A program made the position numbers and the translations under genes. A stretch of DNA of 64,000 nt, from positions 19,376-83,375 of the forward strand of contig JAHAJA010000016.1 of assembly GCA_018372435.1 (NCBI GenBank), given 5' to 3'. Below the pieces are notes generated by a model. The model did not search any database, was not told the DNA's origin, and worked only from the letters and a program-made list of their open reading frames with translations. Source of the DNA: Clostridiales bacterium (GTDB lineage Bacteria > Bacillota > Clostridia > Lachnospirales > Lachnospiraceae). Positions 26,282-35,212 of this stretch are shown here, piece by piece (position 1 is the stretch's first letter; every line of letters starts with the position of its first letter).

Positions 26282-26851
26282 TTAGGATTCTACAGCTATA
26301 TGGTTATGACGAAATGCAATTTGTAAAGCTCGCATTGTTATAAATAATAGGAATACATTAATTACAAGCATAATTGATGACTTTGGAAGTCTGCTTAAGA
26401 ATAATGCATTGTATGGAGAACCATATAAAATTGATAAGTTGAACGTATTTAAAAATATTGAGATTGCAAATTCACAGATGCTTGCTGCGATGGCTCTAGG
26501 TATGGTTACTTTACATTTGTAAAACACAATACCGAATAAAAAGCCCATTATTGCGTACGTAATGGTAAAGCCAAAGAAGAAAGAGCTTCCTTTGCCACCA
26601 GTAATAAGCATCTTCACAACATCACCTAAAGCACCAACACTAAGCCCCATGATTGGGCCGCCTAGCATGCCGGCAGCAGCAATAATTATGAAACCTAGAC
26701 GAATCTCAATAGATTGTGTAATTGGAATATCAAAGAATGATACTACAATGTACATAGCGACCATGAGTGCACAAAAGACAAGATTACGTAGTTTACTCAT
26801 GTTTGCAATTTGCTTCTTAAGATTTAGTGCCTCTTTACTTATAAAAAGCAT
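26282..26851 (-). CDS. folT: Folate ECF transporter S component (FolT-like)
   Basis: A 189-residue protein with about six hydrophobic helices. The motif SKLRNLVFCALMVAMYIV at the N-terminus (after a short charged start) and the FIIIAAAGMLGGPIMGLSVGALGD segment are typical of ECF substrate-binding components. The tetrahydrofolate riboswitch in its leader supports folate as the substrate. It would use a shared ECF energy module (EcfA/A'/T) encoded elsewhere. The start is fixed by GGAGGTG eight bases upstream. Confidence 0.88.
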   Translation of the reverse strand: MLFISKEALNLKKQIANMSKLRNLVFCALMVAMYIVVSFFDIPITQSIEIRLGFIIIAAAGMLGGPIMGLSVGALGDVVKMLITGGKGSSFFFGFTITYAIMGFLFGIVFYKCKVTIPRAIAASICEFAISIFLNTFNLSILYGSPYNALFLSRLPKSSIMLVINVFLLFITMRALQIAFRHNHIAVES

Positions 26852-26896
26852 AATAAAAACACCTCCATAATGTAGTTGGCAGCAACGTATGATACC

Positions 26897-26948
26897 AAAA
26901 AACCAAGGTAGACTGCTACGTTACCACGTGTTAACAAGGTATACCTGG
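26897..26948 (-). terminator. Expression-platform terminator of the folT riboswitch
   Basis: On the minus strand an imperfect stem (CCAGGTA...TACCTTGG outside, GTTAACAC/GTGGTAAC inside) ends with six T residues, before the folT ribosome site. It fits a ligand-controlled terminator, with folate binding turning folT off. Confidence 0.65.
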
Positions 26949-26977
26949 CTACAATATGAGATGTCTCTCAAAACTGC

Positions 26978-27076
26978 AGCAACGGGATGCGAACAATATA
27001 CCGCAAGCCTAAGCTCTTCGTTCTAGTGACAACTCCCCGTTCACTAGACACTTAACGCATATTATTCTACTTTGCT
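26978..27076 (-). ncRNA. Tetrahydrofolate (THF) riboswitch
   Basis: Read on the minus strand, the sequence contains the conserved pieces of the THF-II/folT riboswitch family in order: AGCAAAGUAG, GCGUUAAGUGU, GUGAACGGGGAGUUGUCAC, AACGAAG, UUGCGGU, then UUCGCAUCCCGUUGCU. P1 pairs AGCAA with UUGCU and P2 pairs AUAAUAU with AUAUUGU. It lies between a consensus promoter and a terminator ahead of folT, as in other Firmicutes. The family name should be read as the classic folT-associated THF element. Confidence 0.88.
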
Positions 27077-27090
27077 TTGTTAGCAGATAC

Positions 27091-27120
27091 ATTATATAAT
27101 TGATTCCGTAATTATGTCAA
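27091..27120 (-). promoter_or_regulatory. Sigma-A promoter of the folT riboswitch transcript
   Basis: On the minus strand TTGACA (27115-27120) and TATAAT (27091-27096) are separated by 18 bp. Both boxes are perfect. Transcription would start around 27084, just before the riboswitch P1 stem. Confidence 0.85.
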
Positions 27121-27221
27121 GAAGTGTGTTATACAGATATGATATGGCTAGTTATTACAATTAGGAATAGAATCAAAAAAACCACCTACAATTGCTTGTA
27201 AATGGCTTTTATTGTTTATCT

Positions 27222-27944
27222 CTATGCTTCTGTATGTGATTCAGATAAAGATTGTTTTTTGCTAAACAATTTTGAATAATTAGGTACATATACAACAAAG
27301 TACATAATTATACATAAAATGAAAGCAGCAATTCCGTCAAAAACAGAGTGTTGTTTTAAGAAAACAGTTGCTAAACAAATTAAGACGCAAAGGACAAAGG
27401 AAGCACGTCTAATCCAATGCTTGTTCTTTAATTTAGCGGAGTGCATAATCGCTAAGTGTATTCCTATGGAATTAAATACGTGAATGCTCGGACAGACATT
27501 CGTAGAAGTATCGGTTGAATATAGTTTCTTCGCAATATCTACCAGGAAGTTGTCTCTTGCAAATGTAGTTGGTCTTAGGTCTTGACCATTGGGCCAAATA
27601 GTGTAGATTGTTAAACAAACTGTCATACCAATAAAAAGGAATGCACAACATCTATAAAAGTCTTCTTTAGAAGTGAACAAAAAGTATGCAATCACACCTG
27701 CTACATATATAAACCAAAGGTAATAAGGAATGATAAACAGTTCATTAAATGGAATAAAATCATCTAATCGAATGTGTACGGATGTATAGTTAGTAGTTAC
27801 GGTTCTCTCTAGATAGAAGAACCATGGAAAATAAATAAACATATAAAGTAATACCCATGCATGTTTATATTTTTTCAGAAAGTTTGTAATAACATTACCC
27901 TTAAGGGGAGAATGGGTAGGCTTATTTTGGTTTGTTTTACTCAA
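27222..27944 (-). CDS. PAP2-family membrane phosphatase
   Basis: A 240-residue protein with about six transmembrane helices. Phosphatase motifs are CPSIHVFNS (motif 2, with the catalytic His) and KQHSVFDGIAA (motif 3); motif 1 is less clear (NGQDLRPTTF). Such proteins dephosphorylate lipid phosphates or undecaprenyl-PP; the long layout with two N-terminal helices resembles inositol-phosphoceramide-synthase-like PAP2 members. Start appears to be TTG at the 27944 end behind AAAGGCGG. Confidence 0.8.
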   Translation of the reverse strand: MSKTNQNKPTHSPLKGNVITNFLKKYKHAWVLLYMFIYFPWFFYLERTVTTNYTSVHIRLDDFIPFNELFIIPYYLWFIYVAGVIAYFLFTSKEDFYRCCAFLFIGMTVCLTIYTIWPNGQDLRPTTFARDNFLVDIAKKLYSTDTSTNVCPSIHVFNSIGIHLAIMHSAKLKNKHWIRRASFVLCVLICLATVFLKQHSVFDGIAAFILCIIMYFVVYVPNYSKLFSKKQSLSESHTEA

Positions 27945-28150
27945 CGGTATGCCGCCTTTCTATAATTAATCTAACTATTTAGTTACTGATTAATAAACTA
28001 ATGCCATAGGTGATTATAGCATAAGATAGGTAGGGGTGCAATGGATACAAATATGAAATAAACTTAAGAATTATTAATATTTTAAAAAGTAAGGAAATGA
28101 AAAGACATAAGTTAGAAGATTTGATAATATAAGAAATATCAATTATAATG

Positions 28151-28212
28151 TAACTTATCGGTAGAAGATCAAGCACTCACGAAGTGAGTATTTGATTTTA
28201 ACCGATAAGTTA
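28151..28212. repeat. 62-nt hairpin with GAA triloop before the phosphoesterase gene
   Basis: TAACTTATCGGT (28151-28162) pairs perfectly with ACCGATAAGTTA (28201-28212); inside, GATCAA/TTGAT and ACTCAC-GAA-GTGAGT complete one long rod. The end is about 20 bases upstream of the ribosome site. The outer AACTTAT sequence and GAA loop are shared with the elements at 13627-13835. The rest of the spacer 27945-28150 is AT-rich and holds no gene that I can see. Confidence 0.6.
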
Positions 28213-28247
28213 GCGAGGAAAATTGCAAGAAAGAGAGGTGTCCCGTT

Positions 28248-29105
28248 ATGAAGGTGGCAGTTATAAGTGACATACATAGTAACCATTTGGCGTTAGAGGC
28301 CTGTCTTCGTTATATAGAGAAGCATGGAATTAAGAAAATAATACTACTTGGGGATTACGTAAGTGATTGCCCTAATCCCCAGGCAACCCTTAAACTATTA
28401 AGGAAGATTAGAGAGACGTATGAAGTTTGGTGTATAAGAGGAAATAGGGAAGAATATTTTATCAGACATGCTGAGGGGTATCCAGATGGCTGGGTATATG
28501 AAGCTAATACCGGAAATCTATTATATACATATGAGAATCTTAAGAAGGAAGACATTCGTTGGTTTGAAAGTTTATCTAACACGGGGATTGTAGAGATAGA
28601 AGGTACAGAGCCAATCATACTTGCCCATGGTTCACTTAAGAATTCGCGTGAACTTCTATATGAGAATGAACAGAATACAAAAGATGTATTAGAAAGTATA
28701 TCGTATAAATATATGTTATGTGGGCATTCCCATAAACAGTTTTCTTATGAATACAATGGAAAGGTTATAATTAATCCGGGTTCGGTGGGAGTACCGATCG
28801 GGTGTAAGAAAAGTGCTCATATGGCCGTGATTGAATGGACTAATCATAAGTGGGAGTTTGAATTCCAAACCATACCATATGATTATCAACAGTTAGCAAA
28901 GGAATTTGAAGAGAGTGAGATGAAGGATAAGGCCTATCTATGGATGCGTTGTATCTTGCGTTCAATAGAAGACGGAGTGAATTATGCTCCGACATGTGTG
29001 AAGAAAGCACATGATATTGCTGCCAAAGAGTTGGAAGAGGTGGACTGGAACCATATACCGCCTCGCTATTGGAACGAGGCGGCAGCAGAGATGGGGATAA
29101 TCTAA
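28248..29105 (+). CDS. Calcineurin-like metallophosphoesterase (MJ0936/YfcE-type)
   Basis: A 285-residue binuclear phosphoesterase. Motifs in order: SDIHSNHLALEACL, LGDYVSDCPNP, IRGNREEY, LAHGSL and CGHSHKQF; the last has the paired His ligands. Family members hydrolyse phosphodiesters or phosphomonoesters; the natural substrate is unknown. The C-terminal 70 residues after the metal core are an extension. GAGAGGTG precedes the ATG. Confidence 0.82.
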   Translation: MKVAVISDIHSNHLALEACLRYIEKHGIKKIILLGDYVSDCPNPQATLKLLRKIRETYEVWCIRGNREEYFIRHAEGYPDGWVYEANTGNLLYTYENLKKEDIRWFESLSNTGIVEIEGTEPIILAHGSLKNSRELLYENEQNTKDVLESISYKYMLCGHSHKQFSYEYNGKVIINPGSVGVPIGCKKSAHMAVIEWTNHKWEFEFQTIPYDYQQLAKEFEESEMKDKAYLWMRCILRSIEDGVNYAPTCVKKAHDIAAKELEEVDWNHIPPRYWNEAAAEMGII

Positions 29106-29126
29106 CGAACATATCAGTTCTTAATA

Positions 29127-29804
29127 CTATAGAAAAACAGCAATTATTACGGTAAGAATACCGGATACACCAATTGCGATACCGCTCATGGCTCCTTCGA
29201 CTTCACCGAGTTCGATGGCTTTAGAAGTACCTGCGGCGTGACTGCAAGTACCGATTGCAACGCCAGCGGCAACCTTATTCTTAATACGCAATAACTTAAT
29301 TAAGATTGGGCACGCCATAGAACCAAAGATACCTGTTACAACAACAGCAGCAACTGTAATGGAAGGAATACCAGATAAACTTGCACTTACTTCCATAGCG
29401 ATTGGAGTCGTAACGGATTTTGGTATCATAGATGCAGTAATCATTGAATCGATATCAAATGCTTTACACAATAGATATGTACTTCCCATAGACGTCATAC
29501 TACCAACGAGGCACCCAACTGCAATGGGTATGAAATTTTTCTTAAGTAATGTTATTTGTCTATAGATAGAATAAGCAATTACAGTTGTTGCGGGAGCAAG
29601 AAACATCGAAATTATGTCACCACCTGCATTATAGGCTTCAAGCGGAATATCGAATATTGTAAGGATAGCAATAATAACTACAGTTGCCATTAACAAAGGG
29701 TTCAATATTGCAAGATTTGTCTTATCATTTAGTAATTTACATATGATATAGACGCCAAAACTTAAGGATAAACCGAAGAAGGGGCTATATAGAAATTCAT
29801 TCAT
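29127..29804 (-). CDS. lrgB: LrgB-family protein
   Basis: A 225-residue membrane protein with seven or eight helices. The conserved LrgB segments are MIPKSVTTPIAMEVS, VVTGIFGSMACPILIKL and GVAIGTCSHAAGTSKAIELGEVEGAMSG, the last being the family signature. Works with LrgA; the pair affects murein hydrolase activity and carries pyruvate or other small metabolites in some Firmicutes. Its start overlaps lrgA by eight bases, so translation is coupled. Confidence 0.9.
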   Translation of the reverse strand: MNEFLYSPFFGLSLSFGVYIICKLLNDKTNLAILNPLLMATVVIIAILTIFDIPLEAYNAGGDIISMFLAPATTVIAYSIYRQITLLKKNFIPIAVGCLVGSMTSMGSTYLLCKAFDIDSMITASMIPKSVTTPIAMEVSASLSGIPSITVAAVVVTGIFGSMACPILIKLLRIKNKVAAGVAIGTCSHAAGTSKAIELGEVEGAMSGIAIGVSGILTVIIAVFL

Positions 29805-30165
29805 TTTTATTTTCTCCTTTGTTCATAATTTTCATTACAGCAGTAACCGTAAAGGTTGTTACTACAAATGTAATAATTGTAGTGAGAATACAAATTAAAA
29901 TAAGAATGAAAATCTTATCTTTTAAAAATGAATATTTTTCGATAATTGCTACACCAGCAGGAACGAATAAGAATGCCATGATTCCTAATAACAATTCAGA
30001 GGTTTCATGAATGTGTTCGGGTTTAACAATCTTAGTTATTAATAAGATGAGAAGTAAAATCATGCTTATTAGACTGGATGGAAAAGTGAAGGGAAGTATG
30101 GAGGAGATAACGATTCCAACCAAACATAATCCGAAGATAATACAGAGCTGTTTTAATAATTTCAT
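29797..30165 (-). CDS. lrgA: CidA/LrgA-family holin-like protein
   Basis: A 122-residue protein with four hydrophobic helices, PSSLISMILLLILL and LLGIMAFLFVPAGVAIIEKY being family-typical. First gene of the lrgAB pair. Ribosome site AGGAGA before the ATG on the minus strand. No lytSR-type regulator lies next to it. Confidence 0.88.
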   Translation of the reverse strand: MKLLKQLCIIFGLCLVGIVISSILPFTFPSSLISMILLLILLITKIVKPEHIHETSELLLGIMAFLFVPAGVAIIEKYSFLKDKIFILILICILTTIITFVVTTFTVTAVMKIMNKGENKNE

Positions 30166-30219
30166 TTGTAAGTCTCCTATTTATTAAAGTGGCATTGTTA
30201 TTTGTGGTTTTCATATTGC

Positions 30220-30248
30220 ATCCTAGCACAGTTGATAATTCACGTCAA
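30220..30248 (-). promoter_or_regulatory. Candidate promoter of lrgAB
   Basis: On the minus strand TTGACG (30243-30248), 17-bp spacer, TAGGAT (30220-30225) with TG-C before the -10 (extended). The start would be about 50 bases upstream of lrgA. Confidence 0.5.
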
Positions 30249-30335
30249 TTGTGAAGATGACGAATATGGGTGATGTTTTTTAAGAAAAATCTATGGGTAA
30301 TTCGTAAATTATTATATATGAAAGGATTGGCAAGA

Positions 30336-31433
30336 ATGAATATATTAAAATCAACACCAAGAGAAGATGGTTTTTACATGCCCGCAGAATATGAGAGGCA
30401 CCAGGGGTGCTATATGATTTGGCCAGAGAGAGCGGACTCTTGGCAGTTTGGTGGAGTTGCAGCGAAAAAAGAATTCGTTGAAGTAGCTAGAGCGATTCAA
30501 AGTTCGGAACAAGTTACCATGCTAGTTAGTGATAAGGAATATGATACAGCAAGACGTATGTTACCAGATGCAGTTCGTGTAGTAGAGATGTCAACAGATG
30601 ATGCATGGGCTAGGGATTGTGGCCCAACTTTCGTTGTTAATGGGACAGGAGAAATTAGGGGAATAGATTGGTACTTTAATGCATGGGGCGGACTAGAAGA
30701 TGGTCTGTATTTTCCTTGGGATAAAGATAATAAGGTTGCTAGAAAAATTTGTGACTTAGAAGGGAGAGATGTGTATAATGCAAGACATTTCGTATTAGAA
30801 GGAGGAGCTATCCATGTAGACGGGGAAGGAACGGCCATGGTTACAGAAGCTTGTTTGTTAAGCAAAGGTCGTAATCCAGAGATGACTAAGACTGAAATTG
30901 AAGACATGTTAAAAGCATATCTTACTGTGGACAAGGTTATCTGGTTAAAGAATGGAATCTATCTGGATGAGACGAATGAACATGTAGATAATATCTGTGC
31001 ATTCGTCAGACCTGGTGAGGTTGTTCTTTCGTGGACAGAGGATAAAGAAGATCCGCAGTATGCAATGTCTAAGAGTTGTTACGATATATTAAGTGGGGAA
31101 GTTGATGCAAAAGGACGTAAATTAGTCATACATAAACTACCACTACCAAGTCCAATTTATATGACAGAGAACGATTGTGAAGGGATTGCATGGTGTGAAG
31201 ATGAACCGACGAGGGAAGCGGGAGAACGGCTAGCAGCTTCTTATGTAAACTTCTACATTGCTAATTCCTGTATTGTTATGCCAGGATTTGATGATCCAAT
31301 GGATGTGAAAGCAAAAGAAGTCCTTATACAGCTATTCCCTGACCGAGAAGTGATTCAATTACCTACAAGAAACATTCTTATAGGTGGCGGGAATATACAC
31401 TGTATAACCCAACAAGTACCTGCTGGTTGCTAA
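30336..31433 (+). CDS. aguA: Agmatine deiminase
   Basis: Hydrolyses agmatine to N-carbamoylputrescine and ammonia. 365 residues of the guanidine-modifying (pentein) fold with DAWARDCGPTFVVN, the HFVLEGGAIHVDGEGT segment and the catalytic Cys in IGGGNIHCITQQVPAG at the end. Start set at ATG 30336 (MNILKSTPREDGF), which has AAAGGA nine bases before it and gives the usual length; the frame is open 22 codons further up. Followed by aguB, so this pair makes putrescine from agmatine. Confidence 0.95.
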   Translation: MNILKSTPREDGFYMPAEYERHQGCYMIWPERADSWQFGGVAAKKEFVEVARAIQSSEQVTMLVSDKEYDTARRMLPDAVRVVEMSTDDAWARDCGPTFVVNGTGEIRGIDWYFNAWGGLEDGLYFPWDKDNKVARKICDLEGRDVYNARHFVLEGGAIHVDGEGTAMVTEACLLSKGRNPEMTKTEIEDMLKAYLTVDKVIWLKNGIYLDETNEHVDNICAFVRPGEVVLSWTEDKEDPQYAMSKSCYDILSGEVDAKGRKLVIHKLPLPSPIYMTENDCEGIAWCEDEPTREAGERLAASYVNFYIANSCIVMPGFDDPMDVKAKEVLIQLFPDREVIQLPTRNILIGGGNIHCITQQVPAGC

Positions 31434-31479
31434 TTATTCGATTACTTACTCGGTAAGTATCTAGAATACTTTTCACCTT

Positions 31480-31536
31480 GGTACTATACACAAAACACGC
31501 TGCGTACCTAAGTACTTCTAAGTATGTGCGTAAAGT
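31480..31536. repeat. Partial copy of the MITE-like palindrome found at 42608
   Basis: From 31488 to 31536 the sequence matches 42654-42702 at about 44 of 49 positions by eye, including the central CTAAGTACTTCTAAGT. Only this part is present; no long terminal inverted repeats are seen here. Located in the 193-bp spacer between aguA and aguB. Confidence 0.7.
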
Positions 31537-31626
31537 TGTTTAAAGTATAAGGACACGCCTTCAACACGGCAATAAATTGAAAGCAAGATAAATAGACAGA
31601 AGGATCAATAGAAAGGAAGTTATGGA

Positions 31627-32493
31627 ATGAGAAAAGTTAAAGTAGCAGCTACACAGATGGCATGTACTTGGGATAGAGAAGAGACATTACATAAAGCAGA
31701 ATCGCTTGTAAGACAAGCAGCGGGTCAAGGAGCAAATATTATCTTGTTACAAGAGTTATTTGAGATGCCGTACTTTTGCCAGAAGGAAGTGTATGAGTAT
31801 TACCGTTTAGCAACCTCTCTTGAGGAGAATCCTGCAGTGAATCATTTTAAGAGTATTGCTAAGGAACTTAATGTAGTGATACCAGTTAGTTTCTATGAGG
31901 CAGCAGGGAATACGACTTTTAACACAGTGGCAATGATTGATGCGGATGGAACTGTACTTGGAACCTATCGTAAGACACATATTCCTTGTGGAGAATGCTA
32001 TGAAGAGAAATTCTATTTCTCACCTGGGGACACTGGGTTCAAAGTATGGGATACGAGATATGGTAAGATAGGTGTAGGTATCTGTTGGGATCAGTGGTTC
32101 CCTGAATCCGCTAGATGTATGGCACTTATGGGGGCCGAGATCTTATTATACCCAACAGCAATTGGTTCGGAACCAGTTATGACAGTGGATAGTATGGAGC
32201 ATTGGAGACGTTGTATGCAAGGTCATGCAGCAGCGAATATTATGCCTGTTGTAGCATCTAATCGCATTGGAGTAGAGACAGAAGGGGATAGTAGTATGAA
32301 GTTCTATGGCTCCTCTTTTATCGCAGACGAGACAGGTGCTTTAGTTGCCAGCGCTGACCGCGAGTCAGAAGCTGTACTTGTAGCAGAGTTCGATCTGGAT
32401 GCCATCTGGGAGTTACGAATCGGTTGGGGAGTATTCCGTGACAGAAGGCCAGAGATGTATGAGGCTATGTATCATCTCGATTCAAAAAGATAA
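31627..32493 (+). CDS. aguB: N-carbamoylputrescine amidase
   Basis: Converts N-carbamoylputrescine to putrescine, CO2 and ammonia. A 288-residue nitrilase-fold enzyme with the Glu-Lys-Cys triad: Glu in LLQELFEMPYF, Lys in YRKTHIP, Cys in VGICWDQWFPESAR. The sequence around the nucleophile is the AguB type rather than a generic nitrilase. ATG 31627 has GAAAGGAAG in front. Confidence 0.94.
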   Translation: MRKVKVAATQMACTWDREETLHKAESLVRQAAGQGANIILLQELFEMPYFCQKEVYEYYRLATSLEENPAVNHFKSIAKELNVVIPVSFYEAAGNTTFNTVAMIDADGTVLGTYRKTHIPCGECYEEKFYFSPGDTGFKVWDTRYGKIGVGICWDQWFPESARCMALMGAEILLYPTAIGSEPVMTVDSMEHWRRCMQGHAAANIMPVVASNRIGVETEGDSSMKFYGSSFIADETGALVASADRESEAVLVAEFDLDAIWELRIGWGVFRDRRPEMYEAMYHLDSKR

Positions 32494-32544
32494 AGTGTAA
32501 ACCTATATAGATAATTGAGCAGTACGAATATAATTGATAATAAG

Positions 32545-32593
32545 GATTGTTGTAAAACTACGTTTTAGAGTAGTATTACAACAATCTTTTTTT
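32545..32593 (+). terminator. Terminator after aguB
   Basis: GATTGTTGTA (32545-32554) pairs with TACAACAATC (32577-32586), an inner AACTAC/GTAGT extends the stem, and seven T residues follow. Confidence 0.9.
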
Positions 32594-32734
32594 ATTCAAG
32601 ACAATTCATATTATATAATGCTTATTTTAATATTTAAAAATTCTTTAGAAATTCTTATGATTTTTATGTCGTTTAGATTCAGAAGTAATTGGTAGGATGG
32701 TGGAAGATTGAGGGAAGGAGTAAAGTGAATTACT

Positions 32735-33250
32735 ATGGATATAACGACATTAACAGAGTTTTTTAATTCGTACGGCGTACTTATTATATTTTTAATTGTC
32801 TTTTGTGAATATTTGAATTTGCCAGGATTTCCAGCTGGTATAATTATGCCTCTAGCTGGTATATGGGCCTCTAAAGGGGAGGTTGGGATTGTAACAACTA
32901 TGGCAATTAGTCTGTTCGCAGGTTTATGCGGTAGTTGGATGTTATATTTGATTGGAAGATTCGGTGGGAATATACTTCTACCAAAATACTATAAGAGATT
33001 TCCGAAACAGGAGACAAAGATTAAGAGGTTAATTGAGAAGATTGAGAATAAAGGTAATTTATATATATTTATTAGTAAACTACTTCCTGTAGTGAGAACG
33101 TTGATATCCTTTCCAGCAGGAATTATTAAGATGAACTTTTTACAGTTCACTATTTATTCTGGCCTTGGAATTCTTATATGGAATGGGGTATTTATTGGAG
33201 CTGGATACTTTCTTGGTGAACAGGTCATTGGAATATTAACTAAATTATAA
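32735..33250 (+). CDS. DedA-family membrane protein
   Basis: A 171-residue protein with four or five hydrophobic helices. The DedA motif is visible as the pair of re-entrant segments (PGFPAGIIMPLAGIWASKG near 30-50) and the later KLLPVVRTLISFPAGIIKMNFLQF containing the family Arg. DedA proteins act in membrane lipid handling, including undecaprenyl-phosphate or phospholipid translocation. First of three genes with a GT4 and an acyltransferase, which suggests a small lipid/glycolipid operon. Confidence 0.85.
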   Translation: MDITTLTEFFNSYGVLIIFLIVFCEYLNLPGFPAGIIMPLAGIWASKGEVGIVTTMAISLFAGLCGSWMLYLIGRFGGNILLPKYYKRFPKQETKIKRLIEKIENKGNLYIFISKLLPVVRTLISFPAGIIKMNFLQFTIYSGLGILIWNGVFIGAGYFLGEQVIGILTKL

Positions 33251-33266
33251 GGGGGAAGAAAAGAAT

Positions 33267-34604
33267 ATGAAGATAGCGATTTTTACTAATAATTATGCAC
33301 CATTTATTGGAGGAGTGCCAATATCAATTGAACGTCTTGCTAAGGGGCTAAGAAGGATTGGTCACCAAGTTACAATCTTTGCTCCTGACTATGAAGGTCA
33401 TATGGACAGCAATCAAGATTTAACAGAAAAAGATATCGTAAGATATAAATCACTAAAGAAAACCATTGGAGATGGAATGATTATTGGCAATTGTTTGGAC
33501 CCGATTATAGAGAAAGAATTTCGGAAAGGAGAGTTCGATGTTATTCATGTACATCATCCATTTCTAATTGGATATACAGCAATTTATCTAGGGCATAAGT
33601 ACAAAGTGCCAGTCGTATATACTTACCATACCAGATATGAAGAATATCTTCATCATATCAAGAGCTATAGTAGATTAGTGAATAAGTATGAGGGAGAGAA
33701 CCATCGGTTATTAAAAACAGTAGAGGGGAAACTAATCCATCTTGGAAAGGATAAGTTTGTACCATTTCATAACCGTGTATTTATGAATCACTGTGATAGT
33801 GTTATTGTACCTACTAATAATATGAAAGAGCTGTTGGTATCACAGCAGATTAAGAGCAAGATGAATATTCTACCGACAGGGCTTGACGAAGAGGCATATA
33901 GTAACAATGATGAAGAATCCAACAGAATACGAGAACAATATATAGGTAATAAGAAATATCTACTCTGTTCTGTAGCAAGATTAGAAAAAGAGAAAAATAT
34001 TGAATTCATAATTAAAGGAATATCGGAGTTAAAGAAAAGGTTGGGAAGTACATTTCGTTTGTTGTTAATAGGGGATGGTACGGAAAGAGAAAAGCTGGAA
34101 GAAATGGTTTGGGAATTAGATTTAGAAGATGAAATTAGTTTTCTAGGAACATTACAACAAGATGAGATAACAAACTATTACAGAGCTTGTAATGCATTCG
34201 TATTTGCGTCAAAGTCAGAAACACAGGGAATTGTTTTACTAGAAGCTATGGCAGCAGGCTTACCTGTTGTTGCTATTAAGGCAAGTGGTGTAGAAGATGT
34301 AGTTTGCAATGGTGAAAATGGTTTTATGACAGAAGAGTCGGTTGATGAATGGGTGGAAAAGATTAATTTAATATTAAGTAATCAGCAATTAAGAGAGAGA
34401 ATACGTTGCCGTGCAAGTGTAACGGCAAAAGACTATAGTATGGTTCAAATAGCTAATCAAGCAGCTGCGTATTACAATGACATAATTAAAAACAAGGAGG
34501 TTACAAGTGAAGTTAGCAAGAAGATTAAGGGAATTCCAAGAACGAAGTCTGGCCACTCTATCCTATATCTATCTAGAACTAGTAGCCAGAACATGCATTA
34601 TTAG
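33267..34604 (+). CDS. Glycosyltransferase family 4 (GT-B), probable glycolipid synthase
   Basis: A 445-residue retaining glycosyltransferase. The N-terminal domain starts IAIFTNNYAPFIGGVPISIERLAKGLRRIGH and has HVHHPFLIG; the C-terminal domain has SVARLEKEKNIEF, FASKSETQGIVLLEAMAAGLPVVA (the E-X7-E region) and GENGF. It looks like enzymes that glycosylate diacylglycerol or phosphatidyl lipids. The last 33 codons overlap the next gene. The DedA gene is 16 bp upstream, so the three are one unit. Confidence 0.85.
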   Translation: MKIAIFTNNYAPFIGGVPISIERLAKGLRRIGHQVTIFAPDYEGHMDSNQDLTEKDIVRYKSLKKTIGDGMIIGNCLDPIIEKEFRKGEFDVIHVHHPFLIGYTAIYLGHKYKVPVVYTYHTRYEEYLHHIKSYSRLVNKYEGENHRLLKTVEGKLIHLGKDKFVPFHNRVFMNHCDSVIVPTNNMKELLVSQQIKSKMNILPTGLDEEAYSNNDEESNRIREQYIGNKKYLLCSVARLEKEKNIEFIIKGISELKKRLGSTFRLLLIGDGTEREKLEEMVWELDLEDEISFLGTLQQDEITNYYRACNAFVFASKSETQGIVLLEAMAAGLPVVAIKASGVEDVVCNGENGFMTEESVDEWVEKINLILSNQQLRERIRCRASVTAKDYSMVQIANQAAAYYNDIIKNKEVTSEVSKKIKGIPRTKSGHSILYLSRTSSQNMHY

Positions 34605-35112
34605 ACTTGATGGAGAAGAGATAATGGTTGGCAACAAGATAGCAGGCTATTGGCATGGAGATAGTTATTCAAGTCAATTACTTATGCGCCATATGGGAAG
34701 AAGACATAATAAGGTTACGGTTCTTGTAACGGCTGATCGTCGGGGGGATTATATTGAACGAATGCTAGATAGTTATCATGGAAATGTGTTACGAGCACAT
34801 GATGGTTTTGGTATGAAGGAAGTATATAGAGAGATAATCGAACATGCGAAGAATGAAGAGGGTATGTTTGCTACTTCGTTAGATGGTCCTTTAGGTCCTT
34901 ATCATGAACCTAAGAAGTTGCTATTCTTTCTGGCAGAACAAGCGAAAAAGGAGATGGTATTTTTACAGTTTAACTATAGCCATTGTATATCTATGAAAAA
35001 TCGGTGGGACCAGTATAAGATACCTCTTCCGTTTACGAAGATAACAATCAAGGCGAATGATCTAGGACTAATTACAAAGAAGAATTTAAAAGAATTTAAA
35101 AATCTTATTTAG
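34507..35112 (+). CDS. Lysophospholipid-acyltransferase-like protein (DUF374 group)
   Basis: A 201-residue protein. GYWHGDSYSSQLLMRH matches the H-X4-D/E acyltransferase-type motif region and SLDGPLGPYHEPK resembles the DGPRGP motif of DUF374. Starts at GTG 34507, six bases after a perfect AAGGAGG (34494-34500), so the start is well supported although it lies 98 bp inside the preceding glycosyltransferase. Probably modifies the same lipid as its neighbours. Shorter than usual for acyltransferases, with no obvious membrane helix beyond the N-terminus. Confidence 0.72.
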   Translation: MKLARRLREFQERSLATLSYIYLELVARTCIIRLDGEEIMVGNKIAGYWHGDSYSSQLLMRHMGRRHNKVTVLVTADRRGDYIERMLDSYHGNVLRAHDGFGMKEVYREIIEHAKNEEGMFATSLDGPLGPYHEPKKLLFFLAEQAKKEMVFLQFNYSHCISMKNRWDQYKIPLPFTKITIKANDLGLITKKNLKEFKNLI

Positions 35113-35150
35113 GAATTTAGAATAGTAAACCCAAATTAAATATAAATAGT

Positions 35151-35202
35151 AAGAGGGAGATTATAGACCGTTCTATTATAGAACAGTCTCAATCTCCCTC
35201 TT
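35151..35202. terminator. Bidirectional terminator between convergent genes
   Basis: AAGAGGGAGATT (35151-35162) pairs with AATCTCCCTCTT (35191-35202); an inner GACCGTTCTA/TAGAACAGTC stem extends it almost to the loop. It separates the plus-strand acyltransferase from the minus-strand S9 peptidase. Confidence 0.8.
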
Positions 35203-35212
35203 AGTGGTATTA

